A stretch of DNA of 64,000 bases, from positions 1,488,001-1,552,000 of the forward strand of contig OZ241384.1 in the NCBI GenBank assembly GCA_965200805.1. The letters are read 5' to 3'. The stretch comes from MPNP01 sp026709725 (lineage in GTDB: Bacteria > Pseudomonadota > Alphaproteobacteria > Rhodobacterales > Rhodobacteraceae). Below, in pieces: positions 54,728 to 63,533 of the stretch (within the stretch, counting starts at the first letter, position 1; each line of letters opens with the position of its first letter). Position numbers and translations under genes: made by a program. Under the pieces are notes generated by a model that ran no database searches, was not told the DNA's origin, and was given only the letters and a program-made list of their open reading frames with translations.

Positions 54728-55810
54728 TCATTTCGCACCCTTCTTCCTGTTCTCTTCCTTTGAAATCATCTGGCAGTTCTCTTCAACGGTTTTGCCGCCT
54801 TTGCTCCACGGCGTGATGTGGTCGGCTTCCATCTCTTCCATTGGCATCTCGTCACCTGTGATTTTGCATCTCCCGCCTTGCTGTTCGTAGACCGACCGCT
54901 TGATGTCGTCGGGGAACACGCGAAGATTCAGATGCTTCTCCTTGCCGGTCAGCACATAGGGGTAGATGCCCGACTTCTTCTGAACCTCGCTGTCCATCAT
55001 CAACTGTTCCACTCGTTCTTCAAGCTCTTTCGGATCAAGCGAATTGTCTTTCATATGCGGATGCAGCCCGCCCCAATCCACGCCTTTCATTTCTCTACGA
55101 TAGTCAGGGAACAATGCTTCCACGCGATCAATGACATTCCGAAAGTGACTCCAAAGGTCGGTCGCGGTCGAATCGTGCTGGTGCGTGGCCATATACTGCT
55201 CAATCGTTCCGTCGCTGATCCAGTCGATTGCCGTTTCAAGGAATTCCTGACGTATGACGCTGCCCCGGAGATAACGGCCGGCAATCCTGTCGGCTCCTTG
55301 CCCGTGACGGCTGAAATACCGCTTTGCGTCCGAAACCCACGAGCCGGCATAGACCGCGTTGCGAAGCTCTTGCTTCGTAAGCTTCTCCCCCGCGATGTTG
55401 ATGGTCTCGAACCATTTGAGCTTCTCGCTGTCAGTGCCGTCGCACACATAGACCATAAGTTCGTACCCACGCACCTTCTCCGCTTCGTCGTGATTCAAAT
55501 TGTGGAAAAAACGCATATTGAACGAAAAATCGCTGTTGACATATTGCGCGAGGGAGATGGTGCGCTGCTGCCCGTCAATGATCTCGTATGTGCCGTCGCT
55601 GCGCGTTGCCCAATACATCACATTGAGCGGATATTCGTTCATCACGGTGTCGATGACAGCGGCGCGTTGCTTTTCCTTGTACACGAACTCGCGCTGGTAC
55701 GGAGGGCGTATATCAAGCCTGCCTCCGTAGCCCCGCACGCCACCTTCGCCGTCGTCAATGTAGCCTTCCACAAGCTCGCCGACTGTGATTTCCTTGCGCT
55801 TGATCTTCAT
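54728..55810 (-). CDS. DUF262 (GmrS-like) protein with C-terminal HNH nuclease
   Basis: 360 residues from ATG 55810 (MKIKRKEITVGELVEGYIDD), overlapping the methylase stop by ATGA. DUF262 motifs: IRPPYQREFVYKEKQRAAVI at about 36-55, YEIIDGQQRTISLAQYVNSD at about 77-96 and FETINIAGEKLTKQELRNAV at about 130-150. The C-terminus is an HNH nuclease: YEQQGGRCKITGDEMP and ADHITPWSKGGKTVEENCQM. GmrSD-type proteins couple a nucleotide-using DUF262 domain to HNH cleavage of DNA. Paired with an adenine methylase, it may act as the restriction half of a nucleotide-dependent modification-restriction unit. Intact. Confidence 0.88.
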   Translation of the reverse strand: MKIKRKEITVGELVEGYIDDGEGGVRGYGGRLDIRPPYQREFVYKEKQRAAVIDTVMNEYPLNVMYWATRSDGTYEIIDGQQRTISLAQYVNSDFSFNMRFFHNLNHDEAEKVRGYELMVYVCDGTDSEKLKWFETINIAGEKLTKQELRNAVYAGSWVSDAKRYFSRHGQGADRIAGRYLRGSVIRQEFLETAIDWISDGTIEQYMATHQHDSTATDLWSHFRNVIDRVEALFPDYRREMKGVDWGGLHPHMKDNSLDPKELEERVEQLMMDSEVQKKSGIYPYVLTGKEKHLNLRVFPDDIKRSVYEQQGGRCKITGDEMPMEEMEADHITPWSKGGKTVEENCQMISKEENRKKGAK

Positions 55811-56799
55811 TGTGGCACTTCCTTGCGCTTGCGGATGACGATCCTTGCATAGATTTCTTTGCCCTTGATCCTGAATCTGGAAACCTTGCCCGTAAGTTTG
55901 GCAATAAGAGGCCTGTCCATTCCAACGATCTCGAACTGGTCCGGATTGAACTTGTCGAGGAAGGTGATCGGGACTCCCATCGCCCCCTCCCAATCTTCAG
56001 GGATATCCTTGGTCCTATCGACATTGATGGCGTCATAGTTGTCGTAGTGGGGATACTTCTCCGGTGAATATCGCTCGGTGATTATGAGCGGTTCGTGGCG
56101 CTTGTTGTGATCGAGGTTGGTGAACCAACGCACACCTTTTACCCTGATGTATTTTCCACCGTCTTCGTCAATCCTGCTACTGGCAGCGGTCAAGGGATAG
56201 TGATCCGGAACCCCGAATTCCCTATCACCGCTGCTGATGCTTGGTCCAAGCCACAACCTGTTGTCTTGGATCAGCGGGAATATTTCCTTGTAGGTGATGG
56301 CGTTCTGATGTCCGACGATCAGGAACCTCTTCCCGAATTCCACCAGCTGGGCCACATACTCCCTGAACAAGGAAAACGGCGGGTTGGTGACAACAATATC
56401 TGCTTGCTTGAGAAGCTCTATGGCTTCTTCAGACCGAAAATCCCCATCACCTTCAAATTCGTGAATGCCTATGTCTTCGATGTTCGGCACCCGGTCACCG
56501 TCACGCATTCCGTTGTACTCCAACCAGATCGCTCTTTCAGAATTATGCGTACTGAATAGATCACGCTCTTGATTCTTGTAGCAGGCTGTGATGAGGCGCT
56601 TCAGACCGAGTGATTGAAACTGATACGAAAAGTAGTGAAAGAAATTCGAGACTCTTGGATCGTCGCAATTGCAATAGACGGTCTTGCCTCTGAAATGTTC
56701 GCGGTAATGCTTCAGCTCGTTCTCGATGTCCGCAAGCTGTGTGTAGAACTCATCGTTTTTCGCACGTTTGGCTTTGTGGAGATTTGCGTTCAGTGCCAT
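55807..56799 (-). CDS. EcoRI-type adenine-specific methyltransferase
   Basis: 330 residues starting MALNANLHKAKRAKNDEFYT. Matches the EcoRI methylase family: YTQLADIENELKHYREHFRG, VYCNCDDPRVSNFFHYF, the catalytic ADIVVTNPPFSLFREYVAQL (motif IV NPPF near residue 139) and FLIVGHQNAITYKEIFPLI. These enzymes place N6-methyladenine. No EcoRI-like endonuclease is present; the coupled gene is the DUF262-HNH protein (4-bp overlap), so cleavage probably comes from that. Upstream lies the transposase, 52 bp away. Intact. Confidence 0.9.
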   Translation of the reverse strand: MALNANLHKAKRAKNDEFYTQLADIENELKHYREHFRGKTVYCNCDDPRVSNFFHYFSYQFQSLGLKRLITACYKNQERDLFSTHNSERAIWLEYNGMRDGDRVPNIEDIGIHEFEGDGDFRSEEAIELLKQADIVVTNPPFSLFREYVAQLVEFGKRFLIVGHQNAITYKEIFPLIQDNRLWLGPSISSGDREFGVPDHYPLTAASSRIDEDGGKYIRVKGVRWFTNLDHNKRHEPLIITERYSPEKYPHYDNYDAINVDRTKDIPEDWEGAMGVPITFLDKFNPDQFEIVGMDRPLIAKLTGKVSRFRIKGKEIYARIVIRKRKEVPQ

Positions 56800-56851
56800 G
56801 CATCTGTCTTACAGAACCCGATTCAGGGAATCAAATCGTTGATGTGCTGGT

Positions 56852-57820
56852 TCATGCACCCCGCGCTCCGTTGTCGAGGCCGTTGTCGGCGATCAGGTCC
56901 CGGTACATGAGACTTTTGCCGGCCATCTTGGTGACGACTGACTGCATTTGCTCCATCGTGTTGCCCTCCCGCATGTTGTGGCGACCGGCGAATTCATCCA
57001 CATACCGTTGCAGGTGCTTCGGTGACATCTTGTGGTAGATGCCCTTGTGACCGCGCTTGAACATGGCCCAGAAGGATTCGATGCCGTTGGTGTGGATCAG
57101 GTCGCGGACATATTCGCCCAGCGAGTGCTTGACTGTGCTGTGTGGATTGGGGATGCCAATGTATCCTCTGTGGTCATCGGTGTAGACCGTTGCGTCATCG
57201 GCCGCAGTGTCCTTGATGAACCCATGCAGTGTCTCCTTGTCGGTCGATGGGATCACTTGAGCCTTGACCTGATTGCTCTCCCGGTCCTTCGCCCCGACGA
57301 CAATGGACTTGCCGACCGTTCCCCGTCCGACGGCTTCCTTCCTCTGCGCATTGGACATGTTCTTGCGCTTGCCTCCGAAGAATGTCTCGTCGACCTCAAC
57401 GGGACCGGCAAAAGTGGCCAGGTCATGGGCAAAGGCCTCCCGGATCCGATGAAGCATGAACCATGCCGTCTTCTGCGTCACCTTGATGTCCCGGTGGAGT
57501 TTCATGCTGGAGACGCCCTTGAGACTGGTCATTTCCAAATAGATGGCAAAGACCCACTTCTGCAAGGGTATTTTTGATCGATGCAGGGCGGTTCCGATCT
57601 TGACCGAAAACGATCTCCGGCATCCCGAGCAGTAATAGGGAAGACCGGATGTGTCAGCGGCAATTGATGTTTTCGTGCATCCGCACCGCGGACAGAACCG
57701 ACCATTGGGCCAGAGGATCGACTCGAACCACTTCGTGGCCGTATCCTCATCGGGGAACATTTTGACCAGCTCCATGATGCTCATGCCGATGCGGTGGGAC
57801 TTTCCGGGCGCTTCCTGCAT
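56852..57820 (-). CDS. IS1595-family transposase
   Basis: 322 residues. Zinc ribbon at the start (FCPRCGCTKTSIAADTSGLP then YYCSGCRRSF), then the IS1595 core: VEVDETFFGGKRKNMSNAQR, TVYTDDHRGYIGIPNPHS and the NGIESFWAMFKRGHKGIYHK segment (DDN-E type). PLQKWVFAIYLEMTSLKGVS fits the family's helical region. Located just inside the right transposon end. Intact. It is the only IS1595 transposase in the window and is therefore the candidate mover of the 1385-bp methyltransferase element and the 149-bp MITEs. Confidence 0.93.
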   Translation of the reverse strand: MQEAPGKSHRIGMSIMELVKMFPDEDTATKWFESILWPNGRFCPRCGCTKTSIAADTSGLPYYCSGCRRSFSVKIGTALHRSKIPLQKWVFAIYLEMTSLKGVSSMKLHRDIKVTQKTAWFMLHRIREAFAHDLATFAGPVEVDETFFGGKRKNMSNAQRKEAVGRGTVGKSIVVGAKDRESNQVKAQVIPSTDKETLHGFIKDTAADDATVYTDDHRGYIGIPNPHSTVKHSLGEYVRDLIHTNGIESFWAMFKRGHKGIYHKMSPKHLQRYVDEFAGRHNMREGNTMEQMQSVVTKMAGKSLMYRDLIADNGLDNGARGA

Positions 57821-57895
57821 TGTCCATTCTCCTGATTCGGTTTCTGGTCCTCAATATAGAGCAAAATGTTGTTCAGTCAGGTATATAATCCCCAA

Positions 57896-58405
57896 TCAAA
57901 AAATCAAATCGGCCATTTTCTTGAAATGTGCCTTGATGAGCTTATTATCAATATTGGCATTTCGAGCACCGTGAGTCTTGACTCTGGTTTGATACCACGG
58001 AGAGCCTTCCTGATGAGTCAGGGCTGATAATTGTTGGCCATTCTTCGATCCATATTTCTGCCACACTTCTCCTAGAAGGTTGCGCGTGTAGTCATCACCG
58101 TCTTTAATTTTTGGTGTGTCGAATTTGATTTTTCTCTTTTCCCAAAACATCTCTGCGTTAAGCTCTGTCGCAAGTTTCATAATAGGCTGTTTGCCTCGAC
58201 TCTTGAACTCTTCGTACAAAGACGGGAATACAGGACCATATTTCCATGCTTCCGCATATTCGTCATTGATGAGGTCATTATCCCGATGCACGTAATTCAT
58301 TCCATGCGACAGATAAGTCAGTTTCTGAATTTTCAAATGTGTGATACCTGTGCGCGCATGATTGTCTAGAAAATAATTGGCAATGTGCTTTGCGCTGTAT
58401 CCCAT
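57896..58405 (-). CDS. Panacea (DUF4065) antitoxin, PanA-like
   Basis: 169 residues from ATG 58405 (GGAG eight bases upstream; a GTG at 58420 is weaker). DUF4065 pattern: SAKHIANYFLDNHARTGITH, LKIQKLTYLSHGMNYV, AEAWKYGPVFPSLYEEFKSR and SALTHQEGSPWYQTR. Homologous to 31673..32212. Its stop lies 3 bp from the transposon insertion; the partner membrane gene (54102..54497) is now beyond the element. The antitoxin gene itself is complete. Confidence 0.85.
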   Translation of the reverse strand: MGYSAKHIANYFLDNHARTGITHLKIQKLTYLSHGMNYVHRDNDLINDEYAEAWKYGPVFPSLYEEFKSRGKQPIMKLATELNAEMFWEKRKIKFDTPKIKDGDDYTRNLLGEVWQKYGSKNGQQLSALTHQEGSPWYQTRVKTHGARNANIDNKLIKAHFKKMADLIF

Positions 58406-58609
58406 ATGTCGATTCTCCACTTAACGGAAAAGGATCCCTTCGATTTTATCCTACACACACCTTTAATATTTTGCAATTCGCCACTCCCCCACGGGTGTGG
58501 CCCAACTTTTTTTGACTCTGGCGTTTATGGGCCCATTGTCCTTGCAGGCGTGTCGGGAAGTGCCGGGAGAATCGGCTGACGGCGCACTTTCAGAGGCATT
58601 GGGCAGGGA

Positions 58610-58950
58610 GCGCGGGACATGACGCGGACGAGGGGACTCACGAACATCGGCATCCAGACGCGGTGGCGCATCTGGAGGGGCTGGACACGACGCTGTCGGC
58701 ACCTGAGGGCGTCAAGGCCCTTCCTGACCAGGCTGGGGCGGGTCGAGGTGAGGAGGACATACTTCCGCTGTGGCTCCTGCGGCGGGGAATGCTTTTCGCT
58801 GGACCGGGCACTGGGGCTGGAGGGGGAGACGGTACCGCTCATGGGCTTCGAGGCGGCGAGCCGTCACGTCGCGAACCCCGCCAGGGTGGTGCCCCAGGAT
58901 CACCGGGCCTGTCCCTGCCCGACCCGCAGTGCTGGCCGGCACTGGCCGTG
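58610..58950 (+). pseudogene. ISKra4-type transposase fragment
   Basis: Part of one frame reads GRVEVRRTYFRCGSCGGECF followed by LDRALGLEGETV, matching the zinc-containing N-terminal region of ISKra4 transposases. The rest of the enzyme is missing. 58951..59360 beyond it holds no gene. Confidence 0.55.
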
Positions 58951-59360
58951 ACGCCCGCGTTCATCATCGCCCGGCTCATGATCCCCGGGGGCCGCAAGGC
59001 CCGGGGCCGGGCAGAGGTGTCTGGGGCTCTCTGCGGAATCGGTGCAGGTCCGGGCGGTGAGTGATGCGTCCGGGGGCGTGGCATCGGTCCGGGGATGTGT
59101 GGCCGATGGTGTCATGGCGTTGCTTCCTTTCATCGTTCTGAGACACCCCGAGCCCAGCAGCCCGGGGGAGGCAACGCCACCCCGATTCAGGGTTTCAGCA
59201 TCATCTGGGACAATCCCTCAGAGGGACCGGAGTGCTCATCACCGAACAGCCGGATGATGGTTGATCAGGGGATCAGGGGGTTGGGGGGTGTCACGAGGAC
59301 TGTCCCTTCCGGGGCGACCCGACAGGTTGGAAGGACACGGTGCCCCCTGAGTTATCTTTG

Positions 59361-59509
59361 GGGGATTGTATCGATTGGTTGACAGAATCTAAATTAGTTC
59401 AAAAGAATCAATTTTTTATATTGAATCTTGCCAAACACTCTATCGATCCATCAAGTAACTGAATATCATTGGGTATTATGAGTAATGTCAACTCATGTGT
59501 ATAATCCCC
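59361..59509. mobile_element. 149-bp IS1595-type MITE, copy C
   Basis: Ends GGGGATTGTATCGATTGGTT and, inverse, GGGGATTATACACATGAGTT. Exact 8-bp duplication TATCTTTG (59353..59360 and 59510..59517). The interior is closely similar to copy B at 43033..43181. Non-coding insertion upstream of rpoZ. Confidence 0.93.
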
Positions 59510-59715
59510 TATCTTTGAGTGTGTGGACCCATTTTGCCACCTGGTAAAGTGGCCTGATATGGATGGAACCGGGCCGGGTGTTTGTGCCACCATGCCGTGC
59601 TGCAAGTCTTGACGCAAAATCCGGCTGTGGGTATAGGCTCCTTGAGCGATATTGCATCCGCTTGCCGGAATGTTCGTCCGGCAGGGGGTGTCATGAATGG
59701 GATATGGAGACGCCG

Positions 59716-60108
59716 ATGGCACGGGTGACAACTGAAGACTGTATCGACAAGGAGCCCAATCGATTTGATTTGGTGATTCTGGCTGCATGTCGGGCCCGGG
59801 AGCTGGCGTCCGGCTATCCCCCCACGGTGGATCGGGATAATGACAAGGACACGGTCATCGCCTTGCGCGAGATTGCCGAGGAAACGCAGACGATTGAACA
59901 ATTGCGGGAAAAGACTGTCACTGCGCTGCAAAAACAGTCAGAAATAAACACATTTGACGATTTTCAGAATGTCCGCCTGTTCGACATGGACAAGGAGAAC
60001 AGCACCGGGATCACGGCATCTGTCAATGCCATGCAGGATGTTCCTGATGAAGATCCGACTGAAGATCAATTTCTGAAAATGATCGAGAGAGGTGACCCAG
60101 CCCAATAG
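59716..60108 (+). CDS. rpoZ: RNA polymerase omega subunit
   Basis: 130 residues from MARVTTEDCIDKEPNRFDLV. Omega supports assembly of RNA polymerase and forms a ppGpp site. Conserved parts: FDLVILAACRARELASG and DTVIALREIAEETQTIEQLR. The C-terminal acidic tail is longer than in E. coli, as usual in alphaproteobacteria. The frame is open further upstream, but the ATG at 59716 gives the conserved start. It overlaps rel by 17 bp. Intact. Confidence 0.93.
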   Translation: MARVTTEDCIDKEPNRFDLVILAACRARELASGYPPTVDRDNDKDTVIALREIAEETQTIEQLREKTVTALQKQSEINTFDDFQNVRLFDMDKENSTGITASVNAMQDVPDEDPTEDQFLKMIERGDPAQ

Positions 60109-62299
60109 CACCTTGTGTCCTGAGGACGACAGGGACGACACATATCTCGCGGATCTGCTTGCAACAGGTGAGCAGCATCTCGGTCGGAGTGATATTGATG
60201 ATATCACCAGAGCCTACCGGTATGCCTCCCGGAAGCATCGTGGCCAGATGCGCAAATCGGGCGAACCCTTCATTCAGCACCCGGTGGAGGTGGCCAAGAT
60301 CCTCAAGGCGAACAATCTTGATCCCGCCCTGATCATCTCTGCGCTTTTGCATGACACCATTGAGGACACGGACACGCGTTACAGCGAAATCGCCGGGATG
60401 TTTGGCAGGGAGATCGCCGACATCGTTAATGGCGTGACCAAGCTTGACCGGTTGCGGCTGAGTTCGTCAAATGATGAGCGTCAACACAATGCCCAGCGTC
60501 TGATGCTGGCTGTTGCATCTGATGAGCGGGTCATACTGGTCAAACTGGCCGATCGCCTTCACAACATGAGAACCATTCAGCACATGGTTCACGGGAAGCA
60601 GCGTCAGAAGGCCAAGGAGTCCCTGTATTTCTATGCTCCGGTGGCTGCCCAGCTGGGCCTCTATCGCTGGCGTGAGGAGCTGGAGGATCTCAGCTTCAGG
60701 GTCCTCAACCCTGATGCCAGAAAATTTGTAAAGAGCCATATCAGGAATGTTGTCGACAGTCTGATTGAAGGAGATCTGACGGGCGGAGGGGTTGTCGAGG
60801 AGGTTCGGGATCGGGTGCAATCCAACCTTGAACTCCATGGTCTCAAGGATGTCGTCGTCGTCACCCGGATCAAACGGCCATATTCGGTCTGGCGCAAAAT
60901 GCAGCGGCGGAGCATGTCTGTCGGCAGAATTGCTGACATTCTCGGTGTTCGAATCATCACCAGCGATGACAACGATGTGTACAAGGCACTGGGCATCATT
61001 CACCGCAAATGGATAGCGGATTTCAGCCGATTCAAGGATTATGTCAGTCTTCCGAAAGTCAATGGCTACCGTTCTGTTCATACGACAATTACCCATAAAT
61101 CCGGCTGTCAGATCGAGTTCCAGATCCGCTCGAAACTGATGCATGAGGTGGCTGAGTACGGCATTGCCGCACACTGGGTTCATCATCAGGATGGCCTTGT
61201 CAGGAACCCCTATACCATCCGTCAGGAATGGCGTGCCGGTCTGCAGGAACTTGTGTCGACCGACTCCCCGCACTGGCGGAAGTTCTACAAGGCCTTCCGG
61301 GAAAATACCCTCGCCCGCAGCGTCTATTGTTTTGCTCCGAATACAGATGTGATCTGGCTGCCCAAAGGGGCCACAGTCCTGGATTTTGCCTATGAGCTGG
61401 ACAAGGATTCCGGTGATCATGCCAAGTATGCGTACATTGATATGAAAAAGGTGCAATTGAATGCACCGGTCATTCAGGGCCAGACGATCAATTTGATCAA
61501 GTCAACATCGCCGTATGCCGATGAGCTGAAACTGAAAAGCGCGACAACAGCCGCCGCCAGGCGCATGATCGGTGAGTTGCAGGATGAACTGATTCGTCAG
61601 AAGGAGGTTGAGCAGGGCACCTTTTACCTCAAGGACACATTCTTCCGCTATGGAGAAACATATACGGATGCGACTTTGCGCACGGCCCAGGATTTGCTGG
61701 ACTCACCAAGTGAGGAGGACCTGTTACGGAAAATTGGTCGTCGGGAACTCCATCCAAGGCGGATCATCGAGATGCTTTATCCAAACAATCCACTGAAGGA
61801 GTATCATGATATCGAGTACCCCGAACACCTGATCACCGATCTGGGCGCAGGCGAGGATATGAAACTGGCACGCTGTTGCCAGCCGGTCCCCCATGATCAT
61901 GTGATCGGCATCCGTGGGGGGAAACAGTCGATCCTGATTCATCTTGCCAATTGCCATTCTGTGGATCGGCGCCGCAAGCGCGAGAAGGTCCGTTGGACAA
62001 ATGGACCCTTTGCCGCTGTCCATCCAACCAAGATCGTCATCCGCATGACCAATCTGCCCGGGGTTCTGGGGCAGGTCTGTACGGTGATTGGTGAGCAGAA
62101 ATCCAACATCAATGATCTGATTCTCATTGGCCGGAAACATGATCATTTTGATTTCACCATCGAACTCGAAGTGGAGGACAGGGAGCATCTTGATGCCGTC
62201 ATGGATGCCGTCAAGGCCCTTGACAGCACAATCAAGATTGACAGGTACCTCGAGGTCTTCAACAAGGAGGGAACATGGTCTGACTTTGGCAAAACATAA
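60092..62299 (+). CDS. bifunctional (p)ppGpp synthetase/hydrolase
   Basis: 735 residues from GTG 60092. Makes and breaks the stringent-response alarmone. HD hydrolase domain about residues 45-190 with its metal site intact (SALLHDTIEDTDTRYSEI and KLADRLHNMRTIQH); synthetase domain about 260-360 (RIKRPYSVWRKMQRRSM, KDYVSLPKVNGYRSVHTTI, IEFQIRSKLMHEVAEYGI); TGS domain from about 420 (VIWLPKGATVLDFAYELDKD); ACT domain about 645-720 (MTNLPGVLGQVCTVIGEQKS). With both activities it is the single Rel/SpoT-type enzyme typical of alphaproteobacteria. Follows rpoZ directly. Intact. Confidence 0.95.
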   Translation: MTQPNSTLCPEDDRDDTYLADLLATGEQHLGRSDIDDITRAYRYASRKHRGQMRKSGEPFIQHPVEVAKILKANNLDPALIISALLHDTIEDTDTRYSEIAGMFGREIADIVNGVTKLDRLRLSSSNDERQHNAQRLMLAVASDERVILVKLADRLHNMRTIQHMVHGKQRQKAKESLYFYAPVAAQLGLYRWREELEDLSFRVLNPDARKFVKSHIRNVVDSLIEGDLTGGGVVEEVRDRVQSNLELHGLKDVVVVTRIKRPYSVWRKMQRRSMSVGRIADILGVRIITSDDNDVYKALGIIHRKWIADFSRFKDYVSLPKVNGYRSVHTTITHKSGCQIEFQIRSKLMHEVAEYGIAAHWVHHQDGLVRNPYTIRQEWRAGLQELVSTDSPHWRKFYKAFRENTLARSVYCFAPNTDVIWLPKGATVLDFAYELDKDSGDHAKYAYIDMKKVQLNAPVIQGQTINLIKSTSPYADELKLKSATTAAARRMIGELQDELIRQKEVEQGTFYLKDTFFRYGETYTDATLRTAQDLLDSPSEEDLLRKIGRRELHPRRIIEMLYPNNPLKEYHDIEYPEHLITDLGAGEDMKLARCCQPVPHDHVIGIRGGKQSILIHLANCHSVDRRRKREKVRWTNGPFAAVHPTKIVIRMTNLPGVLGQVCTVIGEQKSNINDLILIGRKHDHFDFTIELEVEDREHLDAVMDAVKALDSTIKIDRYLEVFNKEGTWSDFGKT

Positions 62300-62792
62300 C
62301 CTGCTTCATGTCCCGCAGGACCCGGAGACGATCATGGCTGCAAACTGCATGGCAGACTGTGTGTCTGTGTGGCGGCCGGTTCCGGGCCCGTGTCCATCGT
62401 CCATGCCGACCGCCTGACAGATCCGGCTCGAATCGCGCGCGAAGCCCTTGCCGGCACCGTGCTGCCCTCACGCGCTGTGGCATCCATCGGTCCTGGTGAT
62501 GGCATTCCCGGCCCCGTACCGGCTTCCTCCCCGGCGCGATCCCGGTCAACGAAATCGACGCATTTCCGGCTCCCTATGGCAAATTTTGCCGACAGTCTTT
62601 ACAGACCGGACCCTGGACTGGACGGCTGTCCAGGGTTTTGTGGCGTTGTTGTTCCTGCCCCGCCTGACCGGTGGGCTGATTGCCGGGTTCGTCACTGCCC
62701 GAATCGTGCATTTGTCCATCATCCTGTTCCGGAGGCGGCGGACGGCGCGGGTGGTATTGGGGCAGGGCAGAGAGTTGATGAGGATTGTGACG
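62300..62792. other. spacer between rel and pdxJ, possible decayed gene
   Basis: About 490 bp with no complete gene. A stretch in the pdxJ frame reads VQGFVALLFLPRLTGGLIAG, as a membrane helix would, but no start with a ribosome site precedes it. A lost gene (pyrE sits here in several relatives) cannot be confirmed. Confidence 0.35.
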
Positions 62793-63533
62793 ATGACTCC
62801 CTTGCGGCTGGGTATCAATATTGATCATGTGGCAACAGTCAGGAATGCCCGGGGCAGTGGGTACCCCGAGCCCGTTCGGGCTGCGCTGCTTGCCGAGCAG
62901 TCAGGTGCGGACGGAATTACAGCACATCTGCGTGAAGACCGTCGGCACATCAGCGATGCGGATATTGAGGAGCTGATGGAAAAACTGACCCTGCCCCTCA
63001 ATCTTGAAATGGCCGCGACCGGGGAAATGCAGGCAATTGCGATCCGGCATGCCCCGCATGCCGTCTGCCTTGTCCCGGAAAAACGCGAGGAACTGACGAC
63101 GGAGTCCGGTCTTGATGTGGCAGGTCATCTGGACCGACTGTCTGACTTTGTTGTTCCGCTAAAGGATGCGGGCAGCCGCGTGTCTCTCTTCATCGGCGCC
63201 AATCATGAGCAGATTGATGCCGCGAGGGCCGTCGGTGCCGACGTGGTGGAGTTTCATACGGGCACCTATTGCGATCTCCATGCGGAAGGCAACCGTGAAG
63301 GCTGTGAGAAAGAGCTGGCCGCCATCAGGGCCGCCATCAGCCATGCCGATCAACTGGGCCTGGAGGTGCATGCCGGGCACGGCCTGACCTTCGATACCGT
63401 TGCGCCCATCGCCGCGATCGGGGTTGTTCGTGAACTCAATATCGGCCATTTTCTGATCGGTGAGGCCATCTTCACCGGCCTTGATGCAGCGATCAGAAAG
63501 ATGCGTTCTCTCATGAATGATGCCCGTGCATGA
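62793..63533 (+). CDS. pdxJ: pyridoxine 5'-phosphate synthase
   Basis: 246 residues from MTPLRLGINIDHVATVRNAR. The last ring-forming step of vitamin B6 synthesis. Key parts: INIDHVATVRNARG, DGITAHLREDRRHISDADIE, NLEMAATGEMQAIAIR, VCLVPEKREELTTESGLDV, VEFHTGTYCDL and EVHAGHGLTFDTVAPIAAI. The in-frame extension to 62448 is rejected because the family starts at this Met. acpS overlaps its end by 17 bp. Intact. Confidence 0.95.
   Translation: MTPLRLGINIDHVATVRNARGSGYPEPVRAALLAEQSGADGITAHLREDRRHISDADIEELMEKLTLPLNLEMAATGEMQAIAIRHAPHAVCLVPEKREELTTESGLDVAGHLDRLSDFVVPLKDAGSRVSLFIGANHEQIDAARAVGADVVEFHTGTYCDLHAEGNREGCEKELAAIRAAISHADQLGLEVHAGHGLTFDTVAPIAAIGVVRELNIGHFLIGEAIFTGLDAAIRKMRSLMNDARA

Larger units (their letters stand above)
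54508..57893 (-). mobile_element. IS1595-family transposon with methylase and DUF262-HNH cargo
   Basis: 3386 bp. The ends, GGGGATTATATACTTGACTG and its inverse with one mismatch in 22, are flanked by an exact 8-bp duplication AATCAAAA (54500..54507 and 57894..57901), the duplication length known for IS1595. Genes, all minus strand: transposase, EcoRI-type methylase, DUF262-HNH protein, and a small basic protein. A third end-like sequence lies inside, at 54708..54727. Confidence 0.95.

Noticed and set aside
55811..55993. Upstream extension of the DUF262-HNH protein
   Set aside because: It overlaps the methylase gene in another frame; ATG 55810 gives the ATGA coupling and the conserved DUF262 start.
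62448..62792. N-terminal extension of pdxJ by 115 residues
   Set aside because: PdxJ proteins begin at the MTPLRLGINIDHV segment; the upstream part has no family support and no ribosome site.
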